A stretch of DNA of 64,000 nt from JAWPMT01 sp965215825 (GCA_965215825.1 CBDCEM010000002.1:1674001-1738000); one strand, 5' to 3'; positions 10,461 to 17,638 are shown, counted from the stretch's first letter. Numbers and translations are program-made. Notes: generated from the letters alone by a model not told the origin.

Positions 10461-11016
10461 ATATTTATTTGGACTAATTATTCTATTTGCCTGCTCTCAG
10501 GAAAGTAGATATGCTGAACAATATTCGAACGGCAAAGTGAAAATTGAAGGTCAAACTTTGAATGATAGAAGAATCGGCGAATGGTTCCAATATGATTCAA
10601 CAGGTACCCTTACGAAGAAATACCAATATGAGAATGGTGCTATAAGGAAGAGCTGGACGTATTTAGATTCAATATTATATGCAATTCAGGAGTTTAATGA
10701 AAATGAGGTGAAAGAAGGTTTAACAACTACATTTTACTCCGATGGTAAAATTCAATCGAAAACAAAATGGCAGAATGGAAAACAAGTCGGTGAACAGATA
10801 TTCTATTTCCAAAACGGGAATTTAGAAAGGAGCTTCTCAAGCATATCAGATAAGATCATCGATTTTGAACAATATTACGAAAATGGAAATTTGATGGCGA
10901 AAGCTGAGGTATTTGGAGATGGCTTAGCTCACTTTTTTGACTCTCTAGGCAGTGAAACCGTAATTATCAAAATGGAAAATGGGAGGAATGTTGATACAGT
11001 AAAAGTCTTCCCTTAA
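10450..11016 (+). CDS. MORN/YwqK-like lipoprotein, candidate Rhs immunity protein
   Basis: The 188-residue product has a short lipoprotein signal with lipobox LFAC (Cys near residue 15), so it is probably membrane anchored. The body is made of repeats such as YSNGKVKIEGQTLNDRRIGEW, FYSDGKIQSKTKWQNGKQVG and YYENGNLMAKAEV, the MORN-like pattern of the YwqK antitoxin family. The ATG at 10450 lies 11 bases inside the end of the rhs gene in another frame, which suggests translational coupling to the toxin tip. Position, size and family all fit an immunity protein for that tip; this is inference. As a lipoprotein it would protect the periplasm or outer surface rather than the cytoplasm. The DNA is visibly more AT-rich than the rhs body. 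Confidence 0.8.
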   Translation: MNTKYLFGLIILFACSQESRYAEQYSNGKVKIEGQTLNDRRIGEWFQYDSTGTLTKKYQYENGAIRKSWTYLDSILYAIQEFNENEVKEGLTTTFYSDGKIQSKTKWQNGKQVGEQIFYFQNGNLERSFSSISDKIIDFEQYYENGNLMAKAEVFGDGLAHFFDSLGSETVIIKMENGRNVDTVKVFP

Positions 11017-11045
11017 CCTCTTATTTTATCCAGAAAATGAATGAG

Positions 11046-11138
11046 CCTCTGAGAGATCAGGGGCCCTAGCTAGCGCGAGGCTGAGCCTCGTGCTTTTAAT
11101 AGAAGAGCCCCCGCTTGGCGCTCGTTCATGACGAGTGC
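11046..11138. repeat. REP-like hairpin cluster after the first immunity candidate
   Basis: Three palindromes follow the lipoprotein gene: cctctga/tcagggg around a GAGA loop (11046-11063), a near-perfect palindrome agcgcgaggct...agcctcgtgct centred on 11083 (11072-11094), and gcgctcgt/acgagtgc (11118-11138). The last two are separated by about 23 bases, the layout of a REP doublet. They lack a T-tract and look like REP/REPIN elements rather than a terminator. Confidence 0.6.
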
Positions 11139-11234
11139 TTAGTAGTGAGTTATTAATTATCAGCCATATGGAAAATAGAGTAGCTAAAGTTTGAAAAAAT
11201 AAAAACTAAAACAATTACCAAAAACAAGAATAAA

Positions 11235-11903
11235 ATGAGAGAAATACAACGAATAGGAATAGGGCTGAGTCTCATGTTACTGATGGCCTGGAATAGTTAT
11301 GGTCAGATTATCACCGAGGAGATAGAAGTGCAAATGAACGGTGGGAAGACATTGATCCAGGATGCATTAGAAGTAGAAGGGGATTTGGAAGTGACCAAAC
11401 CCGCAATAGTATGGGGTGATGACACGAAAGTTTTAGATCATCACCTGGAGTTGTACTCCGCAGATACCGGAGAAGATGATGCCTACATTGGCTTGTACTT
11501 CCATCATGGAAATCAATTTGGTCAAATGCTAAGGGTCAGAAGCAGTGGTTTTCACTTTACGGGTGGTGGCTCCTTTGTGAATTACCGTAAGCTTTATGCA
11601 AATGGCTTCAATCAGGTATCGGATAATTTGTATAAGAAAGATGTAGTAACGATCCCGGACCCGCTTACGTTGATCTCCGGATTACGTGGGGTATGTTTTA
11701 AGTGGAAAGAAACCGAAGAACCTTCAGTAGGGTTTATAGCTCAGGAAGTACGAGAGGTATTACCAGAATTAGTGGCTGGCGATGAGGGAAGCTTGTCGGT
11801 GGAGTATGCAAATATAGTAGCTGTAGCCGTAGAAGCGATCAAAGCTTTAAATGAAAAAGTAGCCACATTAGAAGCAGAAATTGCAGCACTGAAAGAGAAC
11901 TAA
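11235..11903 (+). CDS. Secreted protein with C-terminal peptidase S74 (intramolecular chaperone) domain
   Basis: The 222-residue product has an N-terminal signal peptide (LSLMLLMAWNSYGQ), a beta-rich middle, and a C-terminal S74 domain. The putative self-cleavage dyad is Ser129-Lys134 (VSDNLYKKDV), the five-residue spacing seen in the endosialidase family. GFIAQEVREVLPELV and the VEYANIVAVAVEAIKAL helix are typical S74 motifs, followed by a short coiled coil (NEKVATLEAEIAALKEN). In phage tail fibres this domain trimerises the protein and then cuts itself off. In Bacteroidota similar small secreted tail-fibre-domain proteins are common but of unknown role. It stands alone between REP elements, so any link to the Rhs locus is only positional. 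Confidence 0.8.
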   Translation: MREIQRIGIGLSLMLLMAWNSYGQIITEEIEVQMNGGKTLIQDALEVEGDLEVTKPAIVWGDDTKVLDHHLELYSADTGEDDAYIGLYFHHGNQFGQMLRVRSSGFHFTGGGSFVNYRKLYANGFNQVSDNLYKKDVVTIPDPLTLISGLRGVCFKWKETEEPSVGFIAQEVREVLPELVAGDEGSLSVEYANIVAVAVEAIKALNEKVATLEAEIAALKEN

Positions 11904-11929
11904 TAACTTAGATTATTACCAATAAAGAA

Positions 11930-12121
11930 ACCCCCTTACTGGCCCTTACTAGCGTAGTTTCAAAAACTAAATGGTCTCTAAGCGTAGATTCCGATCTACG
12001 CTCTTATATATTCTGCTATCCGAGCAGTAGAAGAAACAGATGAATAAATGGTTCAAGGAATTACGATGGAACGAAAGTCTATTTGAAATAGAAATGATAT
12101 GAAGTCGTAGGTACAACCTAC
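11930..12121. repeat. REP-like hairpins, copy 1 of a ~100-bp dispersed repeat
   Basis: A hairpin agcgtagat/atctacgct (11981-12002) is followed 10 bases later by ctgct-atccg-agcag (12013-12027). The same pair, in the same order, occurs at 14579-14626. The preceding 50 bases, with a cccc run and a (c)tagNcgtagttt motif, also correspond. A further palindrome gtaggt-aca-acctac lies at 12107-12121, directly before the displaced Rhs core fragment. I see no gene in 11904-12131. Confidence 0.6.
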
Positions 12122-12131
12122 CACTAGAAGG

Positions 12132-12605
12132 GATCATTTGGGGAATGTTAGGGTTTCTATTAATCAGCCTGGGACCGTGGTTCAGAGAGATGGGTATTAT
12201 CCCTTTGGGTTGACTTTTAATCACTGGGCAATTAGCCCTGAAAATAAATATAAATTCCAAGGGCAAGAGCATCAGGATGAAACGGGATGGGATCAATTTA
12301 AGTGGAGAAATCACCAACCTGATATTGGGCGATTTTTCAACCTTGACCCTTTGGCGGAAGATTACTATTATAACTCGCCCTATGCGTTCAGTGAGAATAA
12401 ATTGATTTCATATCGTAAATTGGAAGGTCTAGAAGCCGAATTGGCCATTGCTGGAACAGGAGGTAATGATGGTGATGATGACCCAGTATTTAGAAGTAGA
12501 GCTAGGAAATTATCGAATAAGACCGGGGCTACCTATGGAGAAACTAGTACTGGAGCAGGGCTTTTGGGAATCTTTAAGGATGCAACTAATGCGGAAGGAA
12601 GTCCC
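12132..12605 (+). pseudogene. Displaced Rhs core and tip fragment (orphan cassette, 5' part)
   Basis: From 12132 the DNA and protein match the Rhs core of the large rhs gene (DHLGNVRVSI, QPGTVVQRDGYYPFGLTFN), then ETGWDQFKWRNHQPDIGRF and DPLAEDYYYNSPYAFSENK. A stop at 12108 and the lack of a start show it is not a complete gene. The core is followed by a different tip sequence (GLEAELAIAGTGG...NKTGATYGETSTGAG) unlike that of the large gene. The reading frame then runs into a REP hairpin at 12611. This fits an orphan Rhs tip cassette that could recombine with the complete gene through the shared core. The frame is the same as that of the tail fragment at 13846-14000. Confidence 0.75.
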
Positions 12606-12606
12606 C

Positions 12607-13450
12607 AGCAGTCGCTCGGCTTACTTTGCCGAGTGACGACTATTACCTTGGCTTTTGGCCCAATAGACAGTGACAATAAGGTCCAGATCAACTAACTTTA
12701 ATCAGTGTCAGAACTTCGAAAGCAACTGGAGATCGACCTTACTTTTTGACTTTTACAGTGGTTGGGTGGATAGATATATTTACCCGGAAGGAATACTGCG
12801 ATATTATTATTGAAAGTCTTAAGTATTGTCAGGAGCATAAAGCAATGGACGTTTATGCCTATGTAATCATGTCAAGCCATGTTCATCTCAGCAGTTGCTC
12901 GGCTAAATGCCGAGTGACGACTATTACCCGGGCTTGTAGCCCATAAGGAATGGAGATAACGTAAAAATCAACTAACTTTAATCTGTGTCAGAACTTCGAA
13001 AAGCAACTGGAGATCGCGCTTACTTTTTGACTTTTACAGTGGTTGGGTGGATTGACATATTTACCCGGAAGGAATACTGCGATATTATTATTGAAAGTTT
13101 TAAGTATTGTCAGTAGCATAAAGCAATGGACGTTTATGCCTATGTAATCATGTCAAACCATGTTCATCTCAGCAGTTGCTCGGCTAAATGCCGAGTGACG
13201 ACTATTACCCGGGCTTGTAGCCCATAAGGAATGGAGATAACGTAAAAATCAACTAACTTTAATCTGTGTCAGAACTTCGAAAAGCAACTGGAGATCGCGC
13301 TTACTTTTTGACTTTTACAGTGGTTGGGTGGATTGACATATTTACTCGGAAGGAATACTGCGATATTATTATTGAAAGTCTTAAGTATTGTCAGGAGCAT
13401 AAGGCAATGGACGTTTATGCCTATGTAATCATGTCAAACCATGTTCATCT
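12607..13450 (+). repeat. Three tandem copies of a REP hairpin plus the 5' part of a RAYT gene
   Basis: A unit of about 281-283 bases is repeated at 12607, 12890 and 13171. Each starts with a strong hairpin (gtYgctcggc/gccgagtgac, at 12611-12637, 12894-12918 and 13175-13199). A second hairpin follows in units 2 and 3 (gggct-tgt-agccc, at 12930-12942 in unit 2). Then come the first 60 or so codons of a RAYT transposase, ending at the HVHL motif. Units 1 and 2 stop there; only unit 3 continues into a whole gene. Units 2 and 3 are nearly identical; unit 1 has a 1-base loss after gaacttcga and unit 2 has a premature TAG. The duplication is recent. Confidence 0.85.
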
Positions 13451-13796
13451 TGTAGTGAGACGAAGAGAGGGTGAAATGAGCGATTTTATTCGAGACTTTA
13501 AGAGTTTTACCGCTAAATCAATTATTAGTGAGATAGCGCAGATGCCAACAGAAAGTCGGAGAGATTGACTTTTGTATATGCAGAAGTATTTTGCTAAACA
13601 TGAGAAGCAAAATAAAACATACATGTTGTGGCAAAAGACATGCCATCCAGTGGAGTTATTCACTCCGGCAGTCATAGACCAAAAGATTGAATACATTCAT
13701 CAAAATCCTGTGGAAGCAGGAATTTGTACTGAGGCATCTTCCTATCAATATAGTAGTGCAAATCCTATGGGAGAAATTACACTTAATGAGGCATGA
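13266..13796 (+). pseudogene. RAYT (REP-associated tyrosine transposase, Y1_Tnp) with an in-frame stop
   Basis: From the GTG at 13266 the frame encodes a RAYT with the HUH motif (IMSNHVHLVV) and the C-terminal IEYIHQNPVEAG block that carries the candidate catalytic Tyr. A TGA at 13566-13568 interrupts it after ESRRD. The intact relative at 14722 has ESRKNWLMW here, so the TGA replaces a Trp codon (TGG to TGA), and the frame continues unchanged to 13796. The gene is therefore one substitution away from intact. REP hairpins lie on both sides (13175-13199 and 13811-13835), as expected for a RAYT acting on its own REP sequences. Confidence 0.8.
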
Positions 13797-13810
13797 GCCT
13801 CTACAATAAT

Positions 13811-13835
13811 CATCACTCGGCTAAGCCGAGCGATT
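13811..13835. repeat. REP hairpin downstream of the RAYT
   Basis: The palindrome ctcggc-taa-gccgag with partly paired flanks (atcac/gcgat) has the same core as the hairpins upstream of the RAYT, so it is the right-hand REP of the block. The displaced toxin tail resumes just after it. Confidence 0.65.
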
Positions 13836-13845
13836 GCGAGAGGTT

Positions 13846-14000
13846 GTCAAACCACCGGATGCGGATTAGGTGCCTTTGAAAATCATGTTAATTTCATGAA
13901 CGCAGTAGGGAGAGGTTTTTCAGGACAATATTTACTGACGCCTGATCCATCTAATGGTCCGGTTTATTCTCGACAATTATACAATCCATTACCTAGATGA
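13846..14000 (+). pseudogene. Displaced Rhs tip, 3' tail (continuation of the split cassette)
   Basis: Immediately after the RAYT block a frame without a start codon encodes about 50 residues (GCQTTGCGLGAFENHVNF ... YSRQLYNPLPR) and ends at the TGA 13998-14000. It is in the same frame as the fragment ending at 12605. Removing the block would give a core-plus-tip ORF if the excision kept the frame. The stop overlaps the ATG of the next gene (ATGA), repeating the tip/lipoprotein overlap seen at 10450. I recognise no catalytic motif. The cassette interpretation is inferred from order, frame and the overlap. Confidence 0.6.
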
Positions 14001-14506
14001 TCAGACTTGCCGTTTTCCTTGTATTGGCTGTTAATTTCAGCTGCAGCGATCAATCAAATAGAAAGAATGTTGCCGAAGAAGATCTGACGACAAAAGACTC
14101 GGTTGAGTCAGCTGAGATTCCCACGCCTTTAACTGAGCCTGAATCTATTCCTTCGAAGATTACGATCGATGATTTTAAGAATACTATTTGGGGTAATGAT
14201 AAGTTTGACGGGGGATGCCTGAGCACAATATCGTTCTATGAGCATGGAGAATGTAAAATATATTATTGTGGACTAGATGAAGCGTTTACAGGTAATTTCC
14301 AAATTCGCAATGACACAATTTTTATAGACGAATTTCATCGAAAATCAAATATTTTGGAGAACAGTGGTTTTGAAGTACAGCACCGATTTAAGTACATCCT
14401 TTCTGCGAGGCGGATAATTTTAGTTTATTATGCTGACTTGAAGAATGACTCTGAATTGATTGGAAGGGACGATAACTATAGTTTCGAGCAAATATTAAAA
14501 GACTAA
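13997..14506 (+). CDS. Lipoprotein, candidate immunity protein of the split Rhs cassette
   Basis: The 169-residue product begins with a signal and lipobox (VNFSC, Cys about residue 16), followed by a Ser/Thr/Glu-rich linker and a compact beta-rich domain (ITIDDFKNTIWGNDKF, CKIYYCGLDEAFTGNFQI). The ATG overlaps the stop of the toxin-tail fragment. It has no family I recognise. Position and topology parallel the MORN lipoprotein behind the complete rhs gene, although the two share no sequence. That is the usual picture for immunity proteins of different tips. The gene is intact even though its presumed toxin is broken. Confidence 0.65.
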   Translation: MIRLAVFLVLAVNFSCSDQSNRKNVAEEDLTTKDSVESAEIPTPLTEPESIPSKITIDDFKNTIWGNDKFDGGCLSTISFYEHGECKIYYCGLDEAFTGNFQIRNDTIFIDEFHRKSNILENSGFEVQHRFKYILSARRIILVYYADLKNDSELIGRDDNYSFEQILKD

Positions 14507-14721
14507 AACCCCGAACTAGCCGTAGATTGTGAAAAATGAAACACCCCCAACTAGGCGTAGTTTATAAAAAGAAGTACTGAGCGTAGGATATTCCTACGCT
14601 CTCCTATTTTTCTGCTATCCGAGCAGATAAAAAGCAGTACCCAGCAGTCACCTTACTGGCTTAAGTCTTCCTGCGGATGACTTGAGTCGGAGGATAAAGA
14701 CAAGTTTGTAACTTGGTTGAT
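14507..14721. repeat. REP-like hairpins, copy 2 of the ~100-bp dispersed repeat
   Basis: The strip holds the hairpin gagcgtagga/tcctacgctc (14579-14601) and then ctgct-atccg-agcag (14612-14626), the same pair as at 11981-12027, plus a weaker palindrome aagtc...gactt (14664-14683). It lies directly upstream of an intact RAYT. No gene was seen here. Confidence 0.65.
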
Positions 14722-15273
14722 ATGTCATCCAAATATAAAATTCAGGATCATCAAGCACTGCACTTTATAACATTTGCCACAGTGCAATGGGTTGATGCGC
14801 TCTCAAGACCAGTTTGTAAACATATTGTCGTAGACAGTTTGCTATATTGTCAGCGAGAAAAAAGTCTTGTACTTTATGCATTCGTGATCATGAGCAATCA
14901 TGTACACTTGATCGCATCGGCTCTGGAAGGAAAGAACCTGTCAGATATTCTTAGGGACTTTAAGAAGTATACGAGTAAGCAACTACTAAAGGAAATAGCT
15001 GAAAACCCTCAGGAAAGTAGAAAAAATTGGCTGATGTGGATATTTAAATCAGCGGGAGAGAAAAATTCAAATAATAAGAGTTTTCAATTTTGGCAGCAAG
15101 ATAATAGACCCATTCAACTATCCACTAATGAAATGATTGATCAAAGACTTGATTATATACATGAAAATCCAGTGAAAGAGGAGTTGGTTTGGAAAGCAGA
15201 TCATTATCCTTTTAGTAGTGCCGCAAATTATGCCGGTAGGAAGGGATTACTTGAGGTCGTGTTGATTGAATAG
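14722..15273 (+). CDS. RAYT: REP-associated tyrosine transposase
   Basis: The 183-residue product, read from ATG 14722 (a TTG at 14713 is possible), has the Y1_Tnp layout. It shows an N-terminal FITFATVQWVDAL strand, the HUH nuclease motif IMSNHVHLIAS, DILRDFKKYTS, and the C-terminal block RLDYIHENPVKEELV followed by HYPFSSAANY. These single-strand endonucleases cut and join at REP hairpins. The gene is intact and is a diverged relative of the one at 13266. It is flanked by hairpins at 14579-14626 and 15273-15320, which differ from those around the other RAYT, so each enzyme may act on its own hairpin family (inference). Confidence 0.9.
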   Translation: MSSKYKIQDHQALHFITFATVQWVDALSRPVCKHIVVDSLLYCQREKSLVLYAFVIMSNHVHLIASALEGKNLSDILRDFKKYTSKQLLKEIAENPQESRKNWLMWIFKSAGEKNSNNKSFQFWQQDNRPIQLSTNEMIDQRLDYIHENPVKEELVWKADHYPFSSAANYAGRKGLLEVVLIE

Positions 15274-15320
15274 TAAGTTGAAAACTTACATTATTTCTAC
15301 GCTTCAGTTACAAACTGAAG
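15273..15320. repeat. REP-like hairpins behind the intact RAYT
   Basis: Two hairpins are present: gtaagtt/aacttac (15273-15289), which overlaps the stop codon of the RAYT, and cttcagtt-aca-aactgaag (15302-15320). No T-tract follows either. Confidence 0.6.
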
Positions 15321-15330
15321 CCAGGGGAGG

Positions 15331-15447
15331 CGTGTTTGGCATCGTGAAAGAACTTTGAGGCCTGGTCATGCGGGACATTTGAATCCTCAATATAACTCTG
15401 ATGCCGCTCGAGATACTCACATTAGTATTGGACCTGCTACATTTGAC
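15331..15447 (+). pseudogene. Orphan toxin-tail fragment truncated by the IS3 element
   Basis: A start-less frame encodes about 39 residues, including RPGHAGHLNPQYNSDAARDT and HISIGPATFD, which read like genuine secreted-protein sequence. The frame reaches a stop only inside the IS3 left end. Removing the IS exactly (15448-16670) would join this frame to the open frame at 16671-16943. It is probably the remains of a further displaced Rhs tip, but no core sequence is attached, so that is inference. Confidence 0.4.
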
Positions 15448-15486
15448 TGGACGGTAAGTTAAGCTCGCAAGCTAAATTTACTGTAG

Positions 15487-15801
15487 ATGAAAAGAGAGAG
15501 AAGACACTTTGATCGAGAGTTCAAGCAAATGGCTGTGAACCTATGCCTGACAGGTAAATCAGTTCGAGAAGTTGCTGATGAATTGGGGATTCGAGATGAG
15601 ATGTTAAGACGCTGGAGACGTGAGTTCACACAATTCGGAGAGGGAAGTTTCTCTGGGAATGGGAAGGCGAATCTGACAGCAGAGCAGAAGGAAATTGAGA
15701 AGTTGAAGAAAGAGCTTAGAGAAGCTCAATTAGAGCGAGATATCTTAAAAAAGGCCATAAGCATCTTCTCCAAGGGAGACAACAAATATTCCAATTCATA
15801 A
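15487..15801 (+). CDS. IS3-family transposase OrfA
   Basis: The 104-residue product has the N-terminal helix-turn-helix of OrfA (REFKQMAVNLCLTGKSVREVADELG) and a leucine-zipper stretch (EIEKLKKELREAQLERDIL). It binds the inverted repeats in this family. Near its end, AAAAAAG at 15747-15753 sits in the correct register (A AAA AAG) for programmed -1 frameshifting into orfB to make the OrfAB transposase. The reading frame itself is intact. Confidence 0.9.
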   Translation: MKRERRHFDREFKQMAVNLCLTGKSVREVADELGIRDEMLRRWRREFTQFGEGSFSGNGKANLTAEQKEIEKLKKELREAQLERDILKKAISIFSKGDNKYSNS

Positions 15802-16659
15802 AGGATCATAGCCACTTATTTGGTGTTGAGAAGATGTGTCAAGTATTCAAGTTGAGTAAGAGTTTTTATTATCATTGGAAGAATCGCCAACCCTCTGCCA
15901 GGTCAATAGAAACTCAGGAAATCATTAGGGATATCAATGCCATTTATCAAGAAGTAAGGGTAGATATGGAAGTCCTAAAATCACTATGGAACTCAAAGAG
16001 CGTGGCTGGAAAGTATCTAGGCCTAGAGTAGCCAGAATTATGCGTTCTGAAGGACTGAGAAGTGTTATTTGTAAAAAGTTTAGGGTAACCACTACAGACT
16101 CAAATCATCGGTTCCCGGTGGCTGAAAATCTCCTCCAAAGAGATTTTCATGCCAGCCGGCCTGGGATCAAGTGGGTCTCTGATATCACATATATACCTAC
16201 CGATCAAGGCTGGTTGTATCTGACTATCATTTTGGATTTGTATGACCGTAAAATTGTGGGGTGGTCGTTAAGCACTGACATGACAACTCAGAACACTGTC
16301 TTGACTGCTTGGAGGATGGCGCTGATCAATCGGCCTGTAGAGCAATGCCAACTGTTGTTTCATTCCGATCGAGGTATTCAGTACGCTTCGTATGGGTTTG
16401 GTGATGAACTGAAATCCAAAAGGATCACTCAAAGCATGAGTCGCAAGGGAAATTGTTGGGACAATCCGTAGCTGAAAGTTTCTTCAAGATTCTTAAATCA
16501 GAGCTCGTCAATCACACCAAGTTTCATAGCATTTTACAGGCCAGAAATGAAGTCTTCGAGTTCATTGAAGTCTGGTACAATCGAAAAAGAAAACACAAGT
16601 ATCTGGGGTATAAGACTCCTCAACAATTTGGTGAAATCAATTATTCAAAATGCGCTTGA
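15753..16659 (+). pseudogene. IS3-family transposase OrfB (rve/DDE), two frameshifts
   Basis: The frame after the slippery site encodes the start of OrfB (IFQFIKDHSHLFGVEKM). It shifts near 15955-15966, before the expected RYGSPKITMELKERGWKVS block, and again at about 16468 inside the CWDN(A)VAESFF motif. Both shifts fit single-base losses. All three catalytic acidic residues can still be read across the frames: Asp in WVSDITYIP, Asp in FHSDRGIQY and Glu in VAESFFKILKSE. The enzyme cannot be made as one protein without further frameshifts. Confidence 0.85.
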
Positions 16660-16670
16660 CTTATTGTCCA

Positions 16671-16943
16671 GTTTTTTGTTGCAATTCCAGAGAGCTGAAA
16701 AAATGTCAGTGGCTTCCAACTGGGTGCAGTTATAATAGAATAGTACTTGCTCAATATTTTCATGTCGAACTCCCACTCAAGCTGACGACATGTGTTCTAC
16801 AGCACACTGACTTTTTTTACAGGACCAACCTTCAAACCGGAAACAATAATCCAACTTTCATAGATTCCAATCCCGTGAATGTTCTCGGTGACCGCCCATT
16901 AAGGTCGATTGGTCGATCTTCTGAATCCGCTCCTTTTCAATGA
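16671..16943 (+). pseudogene. Open frame beyond the IS3 right end, possible remainder of the interrupted tail
   Basis: From the first base after the IS the frame is open for 90 codons to a TGA, and it matches the frame of the fragment at 15331-15447 once the IS is removed. The last 40 residues (NLQTGNNNPTFIDSNPVNVLGDRPLRS, broken here for length) look protein-like, whereas the first 45 are Cys-rich and less convincing. It could be non-coding. The rest of 16660-17010 shows nothing recognisable. Confidence 0.25.
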
Positions 16944-17010
16944 TCTAGTTTCGAAATCGCTACGGAATAATAGGCAATACCTATAGAAACTGGTAAACCT
17001 AAAACCAATA

Positions 17011-17604
17011 ATGAACTTTTCTTTTTTCTCTAAGTCTCAAAAGACAGAGAACTCTAATACCGAAACATCGGTAAACACACTCGATACATCAGAAGTTGAT
17101 CGCGTAATTGATAAGATCCTGGCAGGAAGCCCGGACGAAACGAAATCTGAGACATCAACAATAGATGAAGCTCCGAAAGCGAAGAGCAAGGGAAGATTCA
17201 GAGTCATCAGAGAATTCAAAGGAAGTAAGTTCATGCTCGACCAGGAAAATCGGATTTCTCGCGTCAATTGGTACGGTGCTGTCGATCAGGAGACTGCTGA
17301 AATTATGTTAAAGTTAGGGGGAGACAGTGTCGAATTTCAGGGATACAGAAAGCTTATCCTGGACAGGAGAAGGTTGAAAGAATTCGATACCGAAGCACGT
17401 ATCTGGATGAAGAACTTCATCAAAGGAAGAGCTAAAAACATCGTAGGAGGCGTTGACAAGCTTGCCATGGTCAATCGTAGTTCAGGGTCTGGCAGCCTCT
17501 TTGCCAATTTCATCGGCTCAGCTATTCGCATGGTCATGCCTAATCTGAAAATCAAGAAATTCGCAAGTATTTATGATGCCATAGATTGGGCCATTGAGGA
17601 TTAA
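17011..17604 (+). CDS. Hypothetical cytoplasmic protein with a possible STAS-like C-terminal domain
   Basis: The 197-residue product has no signal or membrane segment. Residues 1-65 are polar and low complexity (Ser/Thr/Glu/Lys), likely disordered. Residues 68-197 form an alpha/beta domain (FRVIREFKGSKFMLDQENRI ... RKLILDRRRLKEFDTEARIWM ... KIKKFASIYDAIDWAIED). The alternating strand-helix order and the final DAIDWAIED helix recall SpoIIAA/STAS-like single-domain proteins of Bacteroidota, but I cannot assign it firmly. It lies between mobile debris and the OmpA gene and has its own promoter region. Confidence 0.6.
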   Translation: MNFSFFSKSQKTENSNTETSVNTLDTSEVDRVIDKILAGSPDETKSETSTIDEAPKAKSKGRFRVIREFKGSKFMLDQENRISRVNWYGAVDQETAEIMLKLGGDSVEFQGYRKLILDRRRLKEFDTEARIWMKNFIKGRAKNIVGGVDKLAMVNRSSGSGSLFANFIGSAIRMVMPNLKIKKFASIYDAIDWAIED

Positions 17605-17638
17605 TCTCATTTTCGATAGAGGGATTTCCTTACTAGCC

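Larger units (their letters stand above)
15448..16670 (+). mobile_element. IS3-family insertion sequence, degenerate
   Basis: The element is about 1223 bp. The left end tggacggtaagttaagc and the complement of the right end (tggacaataagtcaagc) form imperfect inverted repeats ending in TG...CA. Inside are orfA and orfB with a canonical A AAA AAG slippery heptamer at 15747-15753. orfB has two frameshifts, so the element is inactive. No target duplication is visible. Confidence 0.85.

Noticed and set aside
12448..12636. Open frame in the orphan cassette region on another frame
   Set aside because: It is a shadow of the tip fragment at 12132-12605, rich in Met and Val without domain features.
13266..13796. 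TGA in RAYT as a selenocysteine or recoded codon
   Set aside because: The sister protein has Trp at this place, no selenocysteine-type hairpin is evident after the codon, and the element is surrounded by truncated copies.
15753..16659. IS3 orfB breaks as extra programmed frameshifts
   Set aside because: Only the A AAA AAG site at 15747 is expected. The other two shifts fall at conserved coding motifs without slippery sequences and fit single-base losses.
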